A program made the position numbers and the translations under genes. The notes under the pieces were generated by a model. The model ran no database searches. It was given only the letters and a program-made list of their open reading frames with translations, and was not told where the DNA came from. A stretch of 64,000 nucleotides of DNA from Chromatocurvus sp046260765 (lineage in GTDB: Bacteria; Pseudomonadota; Gammaproteobacteria; Pseudomonadales; Halieaceae), in assembly GCA_046260765.1 (NCBI GenBank), contig JBHEOO010000012.1, forward strand, positions 20,776 to 84,775, read 5' to 3'. Positions 32,793-41,870 of the stretch are shown piece after piece (position 1 is the first letter of the stretch; every line of letters starts with the position of its first letter).

Positions 32793-33554
32793 ATGAGCGA
32801 CGCGCCTTTCGAAGGCAAGACCCTATTCATTACGGGTGCCGGTGCCGGCATCGGGTTTGCCTGCGCAAGGGCCTTTGCCGACGCAGGGGCCCGGCGTATC
32901 GCAATAATGGACCTTTCCGAACAATCATTGGAGACCTGCCGGGTGGCACTCACCGAACGGGGCGTCGAAGCCCTGTGCTTTGCGGGCGACGTGAGCAGTG
33001 CAAAGAGCGTTGAGGCAGCCGTGACGCAGATCGACGAGGCGTGGGGCCGTCTGGACATCGCCGTGAACAACGCGGGCATTTCGGCGCCCATCCGCCCGGT
33101 TGCCGAGACCGAAGAGGTTGACTACGACCGGCTCATGTCGGTGAATCTGAAGGGTGTGTGGCTGTGCATGCGCGAAGAACTGAAGATCATGTCGCGACAG
33201 CAGAGCGGCAGCATTATTAACATGGCATCTGCGCTGAGTGCGAGGGTCTATCCCGGCGCTTCATTTTACGTGGCCAGCAAATTCGCCGTTGCCGGGCTCA
33301 CACGCACGGCGGCGGTCGAGTACGCTACCCAGAATATTCGCATTAACGCGGTCTGTCCCGGCAATGTTCTCACGCCACTGCTGGAAAACAGCACGTCGCC
33401 TGAGCAACTGTCCGGACTTGCCAAACTTCAGGCAATGAAGCGCCTTGGTACGCCGGAAGAGATCGGCGAAGCGGTTGTGTGGCTGAGCTCTGAGCGTGCC
33501 TCTTTCTGCACGGGTACGCTATTGGCTGCCGATGGTGGGTGGACGGCTGGTTAA
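32793..33554 (+). CDS. SDR-family oxidoreductase 5
   Basis: The 253-residue SDR has ITGAGAGIGFACARAFA, NNAG, and FYVASKFAVAGL with catalytic Tyr and Lys. GGGAG precedes ATG 32793. It diverges from the exported flavoprotein unit. The substrate is not known; a hydroxy compound of the pathway is likely. Confidence 0.88.
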   Translation: MSDAPFEGKTLFITGAGAGIGFACARAFADAGARRIAIMDLSEQSLETCRVALTERGVEALCFAGDVSSAKSVEAAVTQIDEAWGRLDIAVNNAGISAPIRPVAETEEVDYDRLMSVNLKGVWLCMREELKIMSRQQSGSIINMASALSARVYPGASFYVASKFAVAGLTRTAAVEYATQNIRINAVCPGNVLTPLLENSTSPEQLSGLAKLQAMKRLGTPEEIGEAVVWLSSERASFCTGTLLAADGGWTAG

Positions 33555-33751
33555 GCAGTATCGAGGAGGAACATGACCGCGCCGGCCTGCGCCCAGGGTC
33601 TGCCTTAAAAGGGGTAGGACGCTGGATCGCAGAGCTCGGCCTAGCTGTGGTCGAAATTTTATATGATTCACTCCGCGGCCGGTGGTTTTCCACCCCAGTC
33701 AGCAGCATGGCGCGACCATTGCAGCCACGCCCTCCTCGTTGCGAGCAACGC

Positions 33752-35989
33752 TTAGTAATTGCCAAAGGTGTAGGTAGCCTCAAGACCAAAGACCCGCGGT
33801 GGGCGCGGTGTATTGAAACCAAACAGTGAGGCACCCGAGCGTTCCGGTACTACGGCAAAGGTGTGGCTGTACTCGTCTTCATCCGTGAGATTGCGGCCGT
33901 AAACACCAATGCGCCACTGGTTATAGCGATAGCTCATCGATACGTCGAGCAGGCCGAAAGCCTCCACCTGAGTCCCCTCGAAATTAGTCAAGGTGCCCTC
34001 GTAGTCGTCGGTCCAGTTGTATGAAATCCTACCGCTCAGCGCGCCCCCACCGATGTCTCTGCCGTAGTTCAATGCGGCCGTGTAGTTCCATTTCGGTGCG
34101 CGGCGCAGCTCCAGGTCACTGTTGTCGTCATCGAACGCGCCATCGGCGAAGATTTGTCCGCGAAACTCGTCGTATTCTGCGTCGAGGTAGCCAGCGTTGA
34201 AGTCCAGGGTAAAGCCTGCCGGTAGCAGGGCGGTCACCTCCAGTTCGACCCCATTGATGGTCGCGCCACCGGCGTTCAGCACGGCATCCTGATTACCGCT
34301 TCCGGGTCCGGGTCGCGGTATGGTCTGCTCAAGCTGCATGTTGTCGTACTCCATGTGGAATACGGTGGCGTTCAGACGCAGGCGCTGGTCGAGCAAAGTG
34401 GTCTTGATTCCCAGCTCAAAATTGTCGACGGTCTCCGGCTCGAAACCCTCCGCCAGAATCTCCGGCGTTACGGCACGTATGCTGAAGCCACCGCTGCGAA
34501 AGCCCGTGGACCAGGTCGCATAGGTCATGATGTCATCGGCGGGCTCCCAACGCAGGCCGATACGGTGGATGAGCTCATCGTCAGTGCGTTCGCCGCTGCT
34601 GAGGGGCAGCGTAGTTGCGCCGAATACCGGGAGGAACGCCGCCTTTGCCAGCTTCTTGGTTTCCTCGATGTAGCGTGCGCCTAACACGACGTAGAGGCTG
34701 TCAGTCAGGCGGTAATCGCCCTCGAAGAAAAAGGAATCAGAATCCGATTCTGCGTTCGCAGTATCGAGCTGGCAAGACACGCTGTCAAAGCCGCAGCCAT
34801 CCAGCGGGAGACCTAGCAGCAGGGATATATCGGCATCGTTTTCCCAGTTTTTGACCTTGGCGTTCCAGTAGAAATAGCCGGCGGTGAGACTGAGACGGTC
34901 ACCGTCGTCGTAGTCAAAGCGCGCTTCGAAGCTGTCCTGCTCGTAGTCACTGGAGCGTCGCACGTGGAAAATTTCAAGCGGTGAGCCGTCGAAATCCAGG
35001 AAGGTCTCTTCCTCTGAGTTTCTGTGGGCGGCGGTGACCACGGCCGACAGGCGATCGTTGATTGCCCAGTTGATATCGAGCTGATAGTCCTCACTGTCGA
35101 GGAAGAAATCCTGGGGCAGGTCGCCGGAGCCCTTGCGTCGGTTGCCGGAGATGGGCGTGTCGGGACTTGCCGCACAGGCGCCAAAACCGGCGCAGAACGC
35201 TGCCTGCGGTGAATTGTAGGCAAGCATTGGCGGCAGGGTGCCATCCATCTCAGAACGATTGTATTGCGCCTCTATCTGCAATTCAGACGTGGGCTCCCAC
35301 AACAGATGAACGCCAATGCGTTCATCGTCGGATCCGCCCTCGTCCTTGCCAAGCGTCACGTTCTGGTAGAAATCCGGTTTTTCGATGCGGGCGACATTGA
35401 TTTTTGCCGCCAGTGTCTCCCCGAGAGGCACGTTAAGAACGCCCTCCAGGCTGGTGGCGTCATCCTCTGACTCGATCCGGCTTCGCACCTTGCCGGCCCA
35501 CTCACCGAGGATCGGCTTGGTACGGTGGATGTTGATGACGCCGCCCACTGCATTGCGTCCAAACAGCGTTCCCTGCGGGCCGCGGAGCACCTCAATGCGC
35601 TCAATGTCGAGCAGGTTCATGGCGTTGCCAGTGTTGGTGCCAACGGGAACGCCATCGAGATATATGAGTACAGTCGGATCAAACGTCTTTTCCACGTCCT
35701 GGTAACTAAGGCCGCGAATCGAAATACCGCCGCCGCCGGGCGTGCCTGCCGCAATTTCGTCAAATACAACGTTTGGTGCAAACTGCGCGATACCAGTGGC
35801 GTCGCCGAGGAACGAGTTTTCGATGGTGTCCTTTCCGATCGATGATACTGCCAGTGGCGTATCCTGCATCGACTCCTGTCTCTTCCGCGCGGTGACGACG
35901 ACTTCCTCGAGCTGAGCGTGGACTGGCAGTGCTACTGCGCCAATGACGCCTGCGGCGATTAAGGACAGATAGAGTGGTTTCTGCTTCAT
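33752..35989 (-). CDS. TonB-dependent outer-membrane receptor 3
   Basis: The 745-residue receptor has a signal peptide ending near VHAQ, then LEEVVVTARKRQESMQDTPL, a plug with RGPQGTLFGRNAVGGVINI, and a barrel ending LEATYTFGNY. ATG 35989 is a good signal-peptide start. It faces SDR 6 across a 418-bp region that holds an island operator. About 200 bp of the spacer at its 3' end show no gene. Confidence 0.9.
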   Translation of the reverse strand: MKQKPLYLSLIAAGVIGAVALPVHAQLEEVVVTARKRQESMQDTPLAVSSIGKDTIENSFLGDATGIAQFAPNVVFDEIAAGTPGGGGISIRGLSYQDVEKTFDPTVLIYLDGVPVGTNTGNAMNLLDIERIEVLRGPQGTLFGRNAVGGVINIHRTKPILGEWAGKVRSRIESEDDATSLEGVLNVPLGETLAAKINVARIEKPDFYQNVTLGKDEGGSDDERIGVHLLWEPTSELQIEAQYNRSEMDGTLPPMLAYNSPQAAFCAGFGACAASPDTPISGNRRKGSGDLPQDFFLDSEDYQLDINWAINDRLSAVVTAAHRNSEEETFLDFDGSPLEIFHVRRSSDYEQDSFEARFDYDDGDRLSLTAGYFYWNAKVKNWENDADISLLLGLPLDGCGFDSVSCQLDTANAESDSDSFFFEGDYRLTDSLYVVLGARYIEETKKLAKAAFLPVFGATTLPLSSGERTDDELIHRIGLRWEPADDIMTYATWSTGFRSGGFSIRAVTPEILAEGFEPETVDNFELGIKTTLLDQRLRLNATVFHMEYDNMQLEQTIPRPGPGSGNQDAVLNAGGATINGVELEVTALLPAGFTLDFNAGYLDAEYDEFRGQIFADGAFDDDNSDLELRRAPKWNYTAALNYGRDIGGGALSGRISYNWTDDYEGTLTNFEGTQVEAFGLLDVSMSYRYNQWRIGVYGRNLTDEDEYSHTFAVVPERSGASLFGFNTPRPPRVFGLEATYTFGNY

Positions 35990-36407
35990 AAAAAGATTCC
36001 ATTTATTGGTCTGATTGTATGCGGGTAAGCGTGAGTGCTATGCCAGTGACGTATGCCGTGCATGCGGCTAACAAACTGTTGCGTAGGACGTGCTCAAAGC
36101 CCTGACCCTTGAACCTGCCTGTCAGCGATCTGATTTCGCATTTTATTAAAAAAACAGTTAGGCTCGTTTTCAATAGTGCGGTACTTATACACTTTTAACA
36201 AGTAAACGGGTCGCCAGGGGACTGTGACTTTTTACCCGGTTATTTCGCTGTAAATTGCCAGCGCACAGTTGGGGTGTCGATAACAGCTATAGTGCCGCCC
36301 CGCTCGGCGACACTCTTCTCCAGGTAGGCTGCCCCGGCCAATAAAGGCTGGACCGCCCAGTGATCGGTTCAGGTACGTCATATCTAAACGCAGTGAGAGA
36401 GGTGCGC
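35990..36407. other. Non-coding region between receptor 3 and SDR 6
   Basis: This 418-bp stretch has no supported gene. It holds island operator site 10 at 36152-36169. I saw no other repeat, hairpin or RNA in it. Confidence 0.7.
36152..36169. promoter_or_regulatory. Island operator-like dyad, site 10 (between receptor 3 and SDR 6)
   Basis: The sequence is AAACA GTTAGGCT CGTTT, with one mismatch in the right arm. It lies between two divergent genes and has A-rich and T-rich flanks. Confidence 0.62.
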
Positions 36408-37193
36408 ATGGGCAGGTTTAACGGAAAAATTGCAATGGTTAGCGGCGGTTCGATAGGCATTGGTGCCGGTGTCGTGCGTATGCTGGTCGCCGAAGGAGCA
36501 CGGGTGGCCATTACTGATATCGCCGCTGACGAGGGCAAGGCACTGGCAGATGAGCTTGGCGATAGCGCTGTTTTCTATTCCCTTGACGTGGGAGACGAAA
36601 GGCAGTGGCAGCAAGTGATGGCAGAGGTCGAGGAAGGCCTCGGCACGCTCGATATTCTGGTGCAGAGCGCGGGTGTATCGCGCCCCGCCCATATTGAATC
36701 CGCAACCCTGGATGACTGGCGAGACCATATGCGGGTCCATGGCGAAGGTGCCTTTCTGGGCTGCAAGCATGCGGTAGAAAGCATGAAGAAGTCCGGTGGT
36801 GGCTCCATCGTCAATATTTCCTCCGTGGAGAGCATCCGCCCCGGCCCCCTGTTCGTCTGCTACGGTGCTGCAAAGGCGGCACAGGATGCGCTGACGAAAA
36901 CCGTCGCCCTGCACTGCGGTGAGCAGGGCTATAACATCCGCTGCAATTCGGTGCATCCGGCCGCCACCTACACGCCCCTCCTCGAGCAGTACCTGAAGAG
37001 TTCGTCAGACCCCGAAGCCCTGGAGAGAATTTACGCCGGGATGCAGCCGCTCAACCGCATCGCCACCGTCGAGGAGGTCGCCAACGTGGTGTTGTTCCTC
37101 GCCTCCGACGACGCCAGCTTTATTACGGGTCACCAGATGTATGTCGATGGTGGTGTACTGGCCAAGCCCTATCCGGCAGGTGAGGGTGCCTGA
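36408..37193 (+). CDS. SDR-family oxidoreductase 6
   Basis: The 261-residue SDR has MVSGGSIGIGAGVVRMLV as cofactor loop and CYGAAKAAQDALTK with the catalytic Tyr and Lys. ATG 36408 has GAGAGAGG upstream; an earlier ATG at 36360 lacks support. It ends 23 bp from the stop of the convergent GFA gene. Confidence 0.87.
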   Translation: MGRFNGKIAMVSGGSIGIGAGVVRMLVAEGARVAITDIAADEGKALADELGDSAVFYSLDVGDERQWQQVMAEVEEGLGTLDILVQSAGVSRPAHIESATLDDWRDHMRVHGEGAFLGCKHAVESMKKSGGGSIVNISSVESIRPGPLFVCYGAAKAAQDALTKTVALHCGEQGYNIRCNSVHPAATYTPLLEQYLKSSSDPEALERIYAGMQPLNRIATVEEVANVVLFLASDDASFITGHQMYVDGGVLAKPYPAGEGA

Positions 37194-37216
37194 ATCAAGA
37201 CCTTGAGCAGTTTCAG

Positions 37217-37645
37217 TCAAGATTCCTGATCTAGCAGCTCCGCGTTGTCTGGCAGCTGCAGCCACGGGTGCGCTCGCTTTGTCCAGTAATGTGTGGTGGG
37301 TTTAAGGTCGTCCACCTCGTCAAAGGTGCCGGCCTTGACAAAAATAATGCCCTGTTCTCGGGCCCGCTTGTTATCGGTGAGGACCGGTGAGCCACAGTTG
37401 GGACAGAACTGCCTTAATACCGCCTGGCCGCTCGTGCCCTGATCCTCGTAGGTTCTCAACTCGCCCTGCAGATGGAGCGAGTCGCGCAGAAAAACTGTTA
37501 CCACTGAAAAGGCGCTGGCCGCCTGTTTCTGGCAGTTGCGGCAATGACAGATTACCGTGGCCAACGGTTCTCGGGGGACGGTGTAGCGGACCTGGCCGCA
37601 CAGGCAGCCCCCTGTTCGTGTTGGGCTGTCGTTCGGTATAGACAT
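37217..37645 (-). CDS. GFA/CENP-V-family zinc-binding protein
   Basis: This 142-residue protein has the zinc-binding cysteines of the glutathione-dependent formaldehyde-activating enzyme fold: GGCLCGQVRY, CHCRNCQK and FCPNCGSP. The exact reaction is unknown for most members. It lies 41 bp after the P450 gene and probably shares its transcript. A role with a reactive aldehyde released by oxidative demethylation is possible but unproven. Confidence 0.85.
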   Translation of the reverse strand: MSIPNDSPTRTGGCLCGQVRYTVPREPLATVICHCRNCQKQAASAFSVVTVFLRDSLHLQGELRTYEDQGTSGQAVLRQFCPNCGSPVLTDNKRAREQGIIFVKAGTFDEVDDLKPTTHYWTKRAHPWLQLPDNAELLDQES

Positions 37646-37686
37646 GGTGCTTTCTCCGCTACCAGACCGCTGCGAGATAGTAGGCC

Positions 37687-38886
37687 TCAGGATGACCAGC
37701 GCAGTGGAAGCGCGTCCAGCACGCCCACGATCCCCCCCTGAAATGTGATGACTGCTTCCTCGGGAACGCTGAATGTCGGGATGACGGCAAGCCAGCGTTC
37801 AATCGTGATGCGGATTTCTGCGCGCGCCAGGTTACGGCCGGGGCAGAGATGGTGTCCACGGCCGAAAGTCAGGTGGCGCTGTTGGCCGCGGTTGAAGTTC
37901 ACCGTCATGGCATCCGGGGTCTCCCGGTCGTCGATGCCGGCCAGGGGCGACGGCGTGGCGACCATGTCGCCTTCGCGCAGTGGTGCGCCGTGGAAATCGG
38001 TGTCCCGCGTTACTTCGCGTCCGATGGTGACCACCGCAAATCGTCGCAGGAGTTCCTCGACGGCTGCATTGATCAGCCCGGGATCCTCTCTCAGCGCCTG
38101 CTGCTGCGCCGGATGAGTCGCGAGGTAGTGCATGGCGAAGCCGAGGAAATTCACCACAGTGTCGAGTCCTGCGATAAGCACCTGTACCGCCAGCTTCATG
38201 GCATCCTCGTGGTCTATGCGCCGCTCTCCGATATATCCGGTGACAAGCTCGCTGACCAGGTCATTCCCTGGCGCGTCGCGTCGGGCGCGAACATAAGGTT
38301 CCATATAATCGAACAGCTGTGCCATCGCCTCAGCAAAGGTCATGCTGCCGTCGGGCCGCAGGAGCTGGTCGCACCAGTATTTCGTCTGCTCGGCTTCGGA
38401 CTCGGGTAAATCCATGAGCGTCATGAACACCCGGATGGGGAATCTGTCCGAATAATCCCGGATAAAGTCACATTCCCCGCGACCGGCGACCTCGTCGATC
38501 AGTGCCGTTGCAGTGGCCTCGATGGCGGACTCGACGGCATTCACGCGGTCTGGCGCCAGTGCCGTGTTGAGGAGCTGGCGGTAGGGCCGGTGTTCCGGGG
38601 GGTCCATTGTGGTGGGGATGAGCCCATGCGACTCGCCGTGTGCTTTCGGGATTATAATAGTGTGGTTGGAAAACAAGGCGTGATCACTCATCACCTCGGC
38701 GATTACCGCGGCCCGGGTTGGAATCCAGTGGCCGCCGTTGCGCGGCGTCCAGACCACGTCGGGAATGCCCGGCGCCTGCAGTGTCCGCCAGGCCTGATAA
38801 AAGTCGCCGTCCTGCGCCGGGGGTGCATAGATGTCGAAATCGAAAACCAGGTTGTCTGGCACGTGCGCTGGCTGTGTTGCCGTCAT
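37687..38886 (-). CDS. Cytochrome P450
   Basis: The 399-residue haem protein has the haem-thiolate motif FGRGHHLCPG near residue 348, an I-helix AGLDT and a K-helix ELLRR. It is a soluble bacterial class I P450 that needs a ferredoxin and reductase. Possible partners are the adrenodoxin-type ferredoxin at 41516 or others in the genome. CAGGAG precedes ATG 38886, which overlaps the NTF2-like stop as ATGA. The substrate is probably the imported ring or isoprenoid compound. Confidence 0.93.
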   Translation of the reverse strand: MTATQPAHVPDNLVFDFDIYAPPAQDGDFYQAWRTLQAPGIPDVVWTPRNGGHWIPTRAAVIAEVMSDHALFSNHTIIIPKAHGESHGLIPTTMDPPEHRPYRQLLNTALAPDRVNAVESAIEATATALIDEVAGRGECDFIRDYSDRFPIRVFMTLMDLPESEAEQTKYWCDQLLRPDGSMTFAEAMAQLFDYMEPYVRARRDAPGNDLVSELVTGYIGERRIDHEDAMKLAVQVLIAGLDTVVNFLGFAMHYLATHPAQQQALREDPGLINAAVEELLRRFAVVTIGREVTRDTDFHGAPLREGDMVATPSPLAGIDDRETPDAMTVNFNRGQQRHLTFGRGHHLCPGRNLARAEIRITIERWLAVIPTFSVPEEAVITFQGGIVGVLDALPLRWSS

Positions 38887-39332
38887 GTTGTCGTCTCCTG
38901 TGCAATCGGCATCAGTGGCTTACCTCTGAATGTATTTATCTTCCAGATGCCCGACTCGCGGCGCATTTCAAGATGGTACTGGAGGTAGAAAAGTACCTCG
39001 TCCCCGTCTGCCGTCACGCCCATGCCGATGACATGGGTCCGGCATTGCGCGAGGTCACCCTGCAGGGTGTCGAGGCTGAAGTTGGTCGCGTAGTGGGCGT
39101 GATGACGCATGCCCGCAAACACGCCGTCAAAGAATTCGCGGATGGCAGGGGCGCCCGTTATATTGGGATAGCCTATTCCGCTCATGTCGAAGACGGCGTC
39201 GTCGGTAAAGAGGTTCATCACGGCGTCGACGCTGGCGCGGTCGTCGATCGCTATCAGGTAGTCGGTGATCACCTGCTCAACTGCCTGGCGATCTTCCAGC
39301 GCCTGAAGGCGCTTCTCGAGTGCTGTATCCAT
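38883..39332 (-). CDS. NTF2-like/SnoaL-type small protein 3
   Basis: The 149-residue protein has the NTF2-like opening RLQALEDRQAVEQVITDYLI in outline and a hydrophobic pocket-forming sheet. Its stop overlaps the P450 start, so the two are co-translated. It could be a dehydratase or isomerase working on the P450 product. Confidence 0.8.
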   Translation of the reverse strand: MDTALEKRLQALEDRQAVEQVITDYLIAIDDRASVDAVMNLFTDDAVFDMSGIGYPNITGAPAIREFFDGVFAGMRHHAHYATNFSLDTLQGDLAQCRTHVIGMGVTADGDEVLFYLQYHLEMRRESGIWKINTFRGKPLMPIAQETTT

Positions 39333-39435
39333 GGGTCTGTCGCTTATGGTTATGGTTACTTATGGGTATCGTTGATGGGCGGCCTGATGGCCAATAGGCG
39401 AACCCGGCGTTCCTTGAGCGTAGCGCCGTCAATAA

Positions 39436-39453
39436 AAACCGTCAACGTTGTTT
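39436..39453. promoter_or_regulatory. Island operator-like dyad, site 11 (between NTF2-like 3 and SDR 7)
   Basis: The sequence is AAACC GTCAACGT TGTTT, with one mismatch in the left arm and a T-rich right flank. It lies between divergent genes and would serve the P450 unit and SDR 7. Confidence 0.62.
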
Positions 39454-39571
39454 TTTGATCTGGCAGCCTGGTGTACTATGCAGACAAGTGTGGTGGTCGG
39501 CGGCTGTAAATAGCGTAGTGCCGTATAAGAATCGATAAAAACAGTAATATGCAACGCGGGAGTCTCGACTC

Positions 39572-40342
39572 GTGAAGAATCTCGAAGGTCGGATTATTCT
39601 GGTAACCGGTGCGGCCGGTGGCATTGGGATGGCAAGCTGTGAAAGGCTCCTGCGCGAAGGCGCGTGTCTTGTCGCAACCGACCTCGATACAGCTCCCCTT
39701 GATCGACTGGCTTGTGCAGATCTTGAAACCCTGCGCGGCGACATCACGGCGCCGGATCTGGTCGATCGCTGTGTTGCTAGAGCGTTAGCGCGTTATGGGC
39801 GACTGGATGCGGCATTTCTGAATGCCGGGATTGAATGCCAGGCCGCCCCTCTGGCCGATACCCCCGACTCTGAATTCGACCGGGTTTTTGCGGTGAACGT
39901 GCGCAGCGTATTTACCAGCGCCCGTGCCCTGGTGCGTCACTTTCAGCAGGCGGGCAGCGGTGGCAACCTGCTTTTCATGTCATCCATCGCCGGCCTTCGC
40001 GGCAGCGCAACCACCGCTGTCTACAACGCGTCTAAGCATGCCGTGATAGGGCTTGCCAAGTCTCTTGCTCTGGAAGTCGGCGCCCAGGGTATCCGCACCA
40101 ACGTCCTCTGCCCCGGTACCGTGAACACGCGCATGATGCGCAGTCTCGAATCCACGATCGGTGCCGCCATGGCCGTTGATGCGGAAACCGTGCGCATGCA
40201 GATGGTGGGTGCTAGCGCACTCGGACGCTACGCGGAGGTGGAGGAGATAGCGGCACTCGCCGCCTGGCTGCTCAGCGATGAGGCAGCCTACTGCCACGGC
40301 GAAGTCTTCACCATCGGCGGCGGCATGATGGCGAGCGCTTAG
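39572..40342 (+). CDS. SDR-family oxidoreductase 7
   Basis: The 256-residue SDR has LVTGAAGGIGMASCERLL and VYNASKHAVIGLAKSL with the catalytic Tyr and Lys. It uses a GTG start at 39572, with GGGAG 10 bp upstream. MDR 3 follows 145 bp later in the same direction. Confidence 0.85.
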   Translation: MKNLEGRIILVTGAAGGIGMASCERLLREGACLVATDLDTAPLDRLACADLETLRGDITAPDLVDRCVARALARYGRLDAAFLNAGIECQAAPLADTPDSEFDRVFAVNVRSVFTSARALVRHFQQAGSGGNLLFMSSIAGLRGSATTAVYNASKHAVIGLAKSLALEVGAQGIRTNVLCPGTVNTRMMRSLESTIGAAMAVDAETVRMQMVGASALGRYAEVEEIAALAAWLLSDEAAYCHGEVFTIGGGMMASA

Positions 40343-40487
40343 CCAGCGACCCGCCCTGATCAGCAGAAGACATCGATGGAAGATAGCAGGGACACAGGCG
40401 TGCATGCGGGAAGGCCGCAACGGCCCTGATAACAGGGTGTACACACTCTGGAACCATGTCTGAACGCGTGTGACAACAGGAGCACTG

Positions 40488-41519
40488 ATGAAAAATTCGA
40501 CGACAAACAATATCCAGGTTGTACTCAGGCGGCATCCGGAAGGGGCAGTAACAACCGGTGACTTCGAGGTCGTGTCTTCCGACATCCCCGAGCCAGCCGA
40601 GGGCCAGGTACTGGTGCGCAATCTCTATCTGTCGATGGATGCCGGCTTCCGTCACTGGATGACGGCGGGAGCGGGCGACAACTATCTGCCCGGGATGCAG
40701 ATTGGCGATCCGGTCCAGAGCATGGTGCTGGGGCAGGTGGTCACAAGCCGCCACCAGGATTACGCCGAAGGCGACTACCTGAGTGCCCGGTGTGCCTGGG
40801 AATCATTCAGCATTCTAGACGGCAGCGACCTTGCTGCAGTGATTGACCCGGAGCCTGGCGTGCCCCTGCACGAGTACATGTCCCTGCTGGGGCCGACCGG
40901 AATGACGGCGTATTTCGGCCTTATGCGACTTGGTGTGCCGCGTGACGGCAATACGCTCGTCGTGTCGGCGGCCGGCGGTGCCGTGGGAACGGCGGTGGGT
41001 CAGCTCGGCAAGGTTCATGGCTGTCGCACCATCGGTCTGACGGGGAGTGAAGCGAAGGCGGAATGGCTGCGTCAGGATGTCGGCTATGACCTCACGATCA
41101 GCCGCGAGCGCGAGCCCGCACTCGCGGAGGCGCTGTCCCGTGCCGCCCCTGACGGTATTGATATTTTCTTTGACAACGTGGGCGGAGCGACATTGGATGC
41201 CGCTCTCGGTCAGCTGTCGGAGGGCGCCCGCATCGTGCTCTGCGGCGCCATTTCTCAGTATGAGCAGGAGCGACCGGAGCCGGTTTTCAATACCTGGGAG
41301 CTCATCACCAAGCGCGCACGGATGGAGGGTTTCATGTTCTCGGACTATGCCGATGAGTTCCCCTCGGCAGCCGAAACGCTTGCGGCCCACTACCGGGCGG
41401 GTGACCTGGTGAGCTTCAACCAGATGTATTCGGGAATCGAGAGTGCGCCGCAGGCCTTCTGCGACATGATGCATGGCGCTTCCCGGGGCAAGTGTCTCGT
41501 GGATCTTTCCGAAAGCTAG
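40488..41519 (+). CDS. NADPH-dependent zinc-free MDR oxidoreductase 3
   Basis: The 343-residue enzyme matches MDR 1 and MDR 2: VVLRRHPEGAVTTGD, LSMDAGFRHWM, and AAGGAVGTAVGQLG. It is the most divergent of the three. CAGGAG precedes ATG 40488. Its stop TAG overlaps the stop of the convergent ferredoxin gene in the shared tetramer CTAG. Confidence 0.87.
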   Translation: MKNSTTNNIQVVLRRHPEGAVTTGDFEVVSSDIPEPAEGQVLVRNLYLSMDAGFRHWMTAGAGDNYLPGMQIGDPVQSMVLGQVVTSRHQDYAEGDYLSARCAWESFSILDGSDLAAVIDPEPGVPLHEYMSLLGPTGMTAYFGLMRLGVPRDGNTLVVSAAGGAVGTAVGQLGKVHGCRTIGLTGSEAKAEWLRQDVGYDLTISREREPALAEALSRAAPDGIDIFFDNVGGATLDAALGQLSEGARIVLCGAISQYEQERPEPVFNTWELITKRARMEGFMFSDYADEFPSAAETLAAHYRAGDLVSFNQMYSGIESAPQAFCDMMHGASRGKCLVDLSES

Positions 41520-41836
41520 AACTGGGCCCGAGGCGTGCGGACGACGAGTCCGTCCAGCGCCTCCGTCACCGTGATCTGGCAGCCCAGGCGGCTGTTTTCC
41601 TGGGGATCTATCGCGAACTCAAGCAGTTCAGCCTCCATCTCGCCTGCCGGGCCGGTAACCTCGATCCAGGCCGGCTCGACATAGCAGTGGCAGGTTGCGC
41701 AGGAACAGCAGCCGCCGCACTCGCCGACAATACCGTCAATGCCGTTGTCCAGTGCGGTCTCCATAATGGTGGCTCCGGCTTTCGCCTCGACCACGGTTTC
41801 CTTGCCGTTGTGTGATATGAAGGTGATCTTCGGCAT
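41516..41836 (-). CDS. Adrenodoxin-type 2Fe-2S ferredoxin
   Basis: This 106-residue ferredoxin has the adrenodoxin-type cluster ligands C40, C46, C49 and C86 (GECGGCCSCATCHC, LGCQ). Such ferredoxins serve P450s and some Rieske oxygenases. It follows Rieske oxygenase 4 by 34 bp in the operon led by receptor 4. ATG 41836 is preferred because GGGAG precedes it and the normal N-terminal strand PKITFISHNG begins there. A ferredoxin reductase is not encoded nearby. Confidence 0.88.
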   Translation of the reverse strand: MPKITFISHNGKETVVEAKAGATIMETALDNGIDGIVGECGGCCSCATCHCYVEPAWIEVTGPAGEMEAELLEFAIDPQENSRLGCQITVTEALDGLVVRTPRAQF

Positions 41837-41870
41837 TGAGTGATTGTCTCCCTTGGTGGTGGACGCCCGC

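Noticed and set aside
33555..33751. A small gene on the plus strand between SDR 5 and receptor 3 (frame 33539-33829)
   Set aside because: It overlaps the SDR stop and the receptor 3 end, and shows no signal or motif. I see only a weak 6-bp hairpin at 33737-33750.
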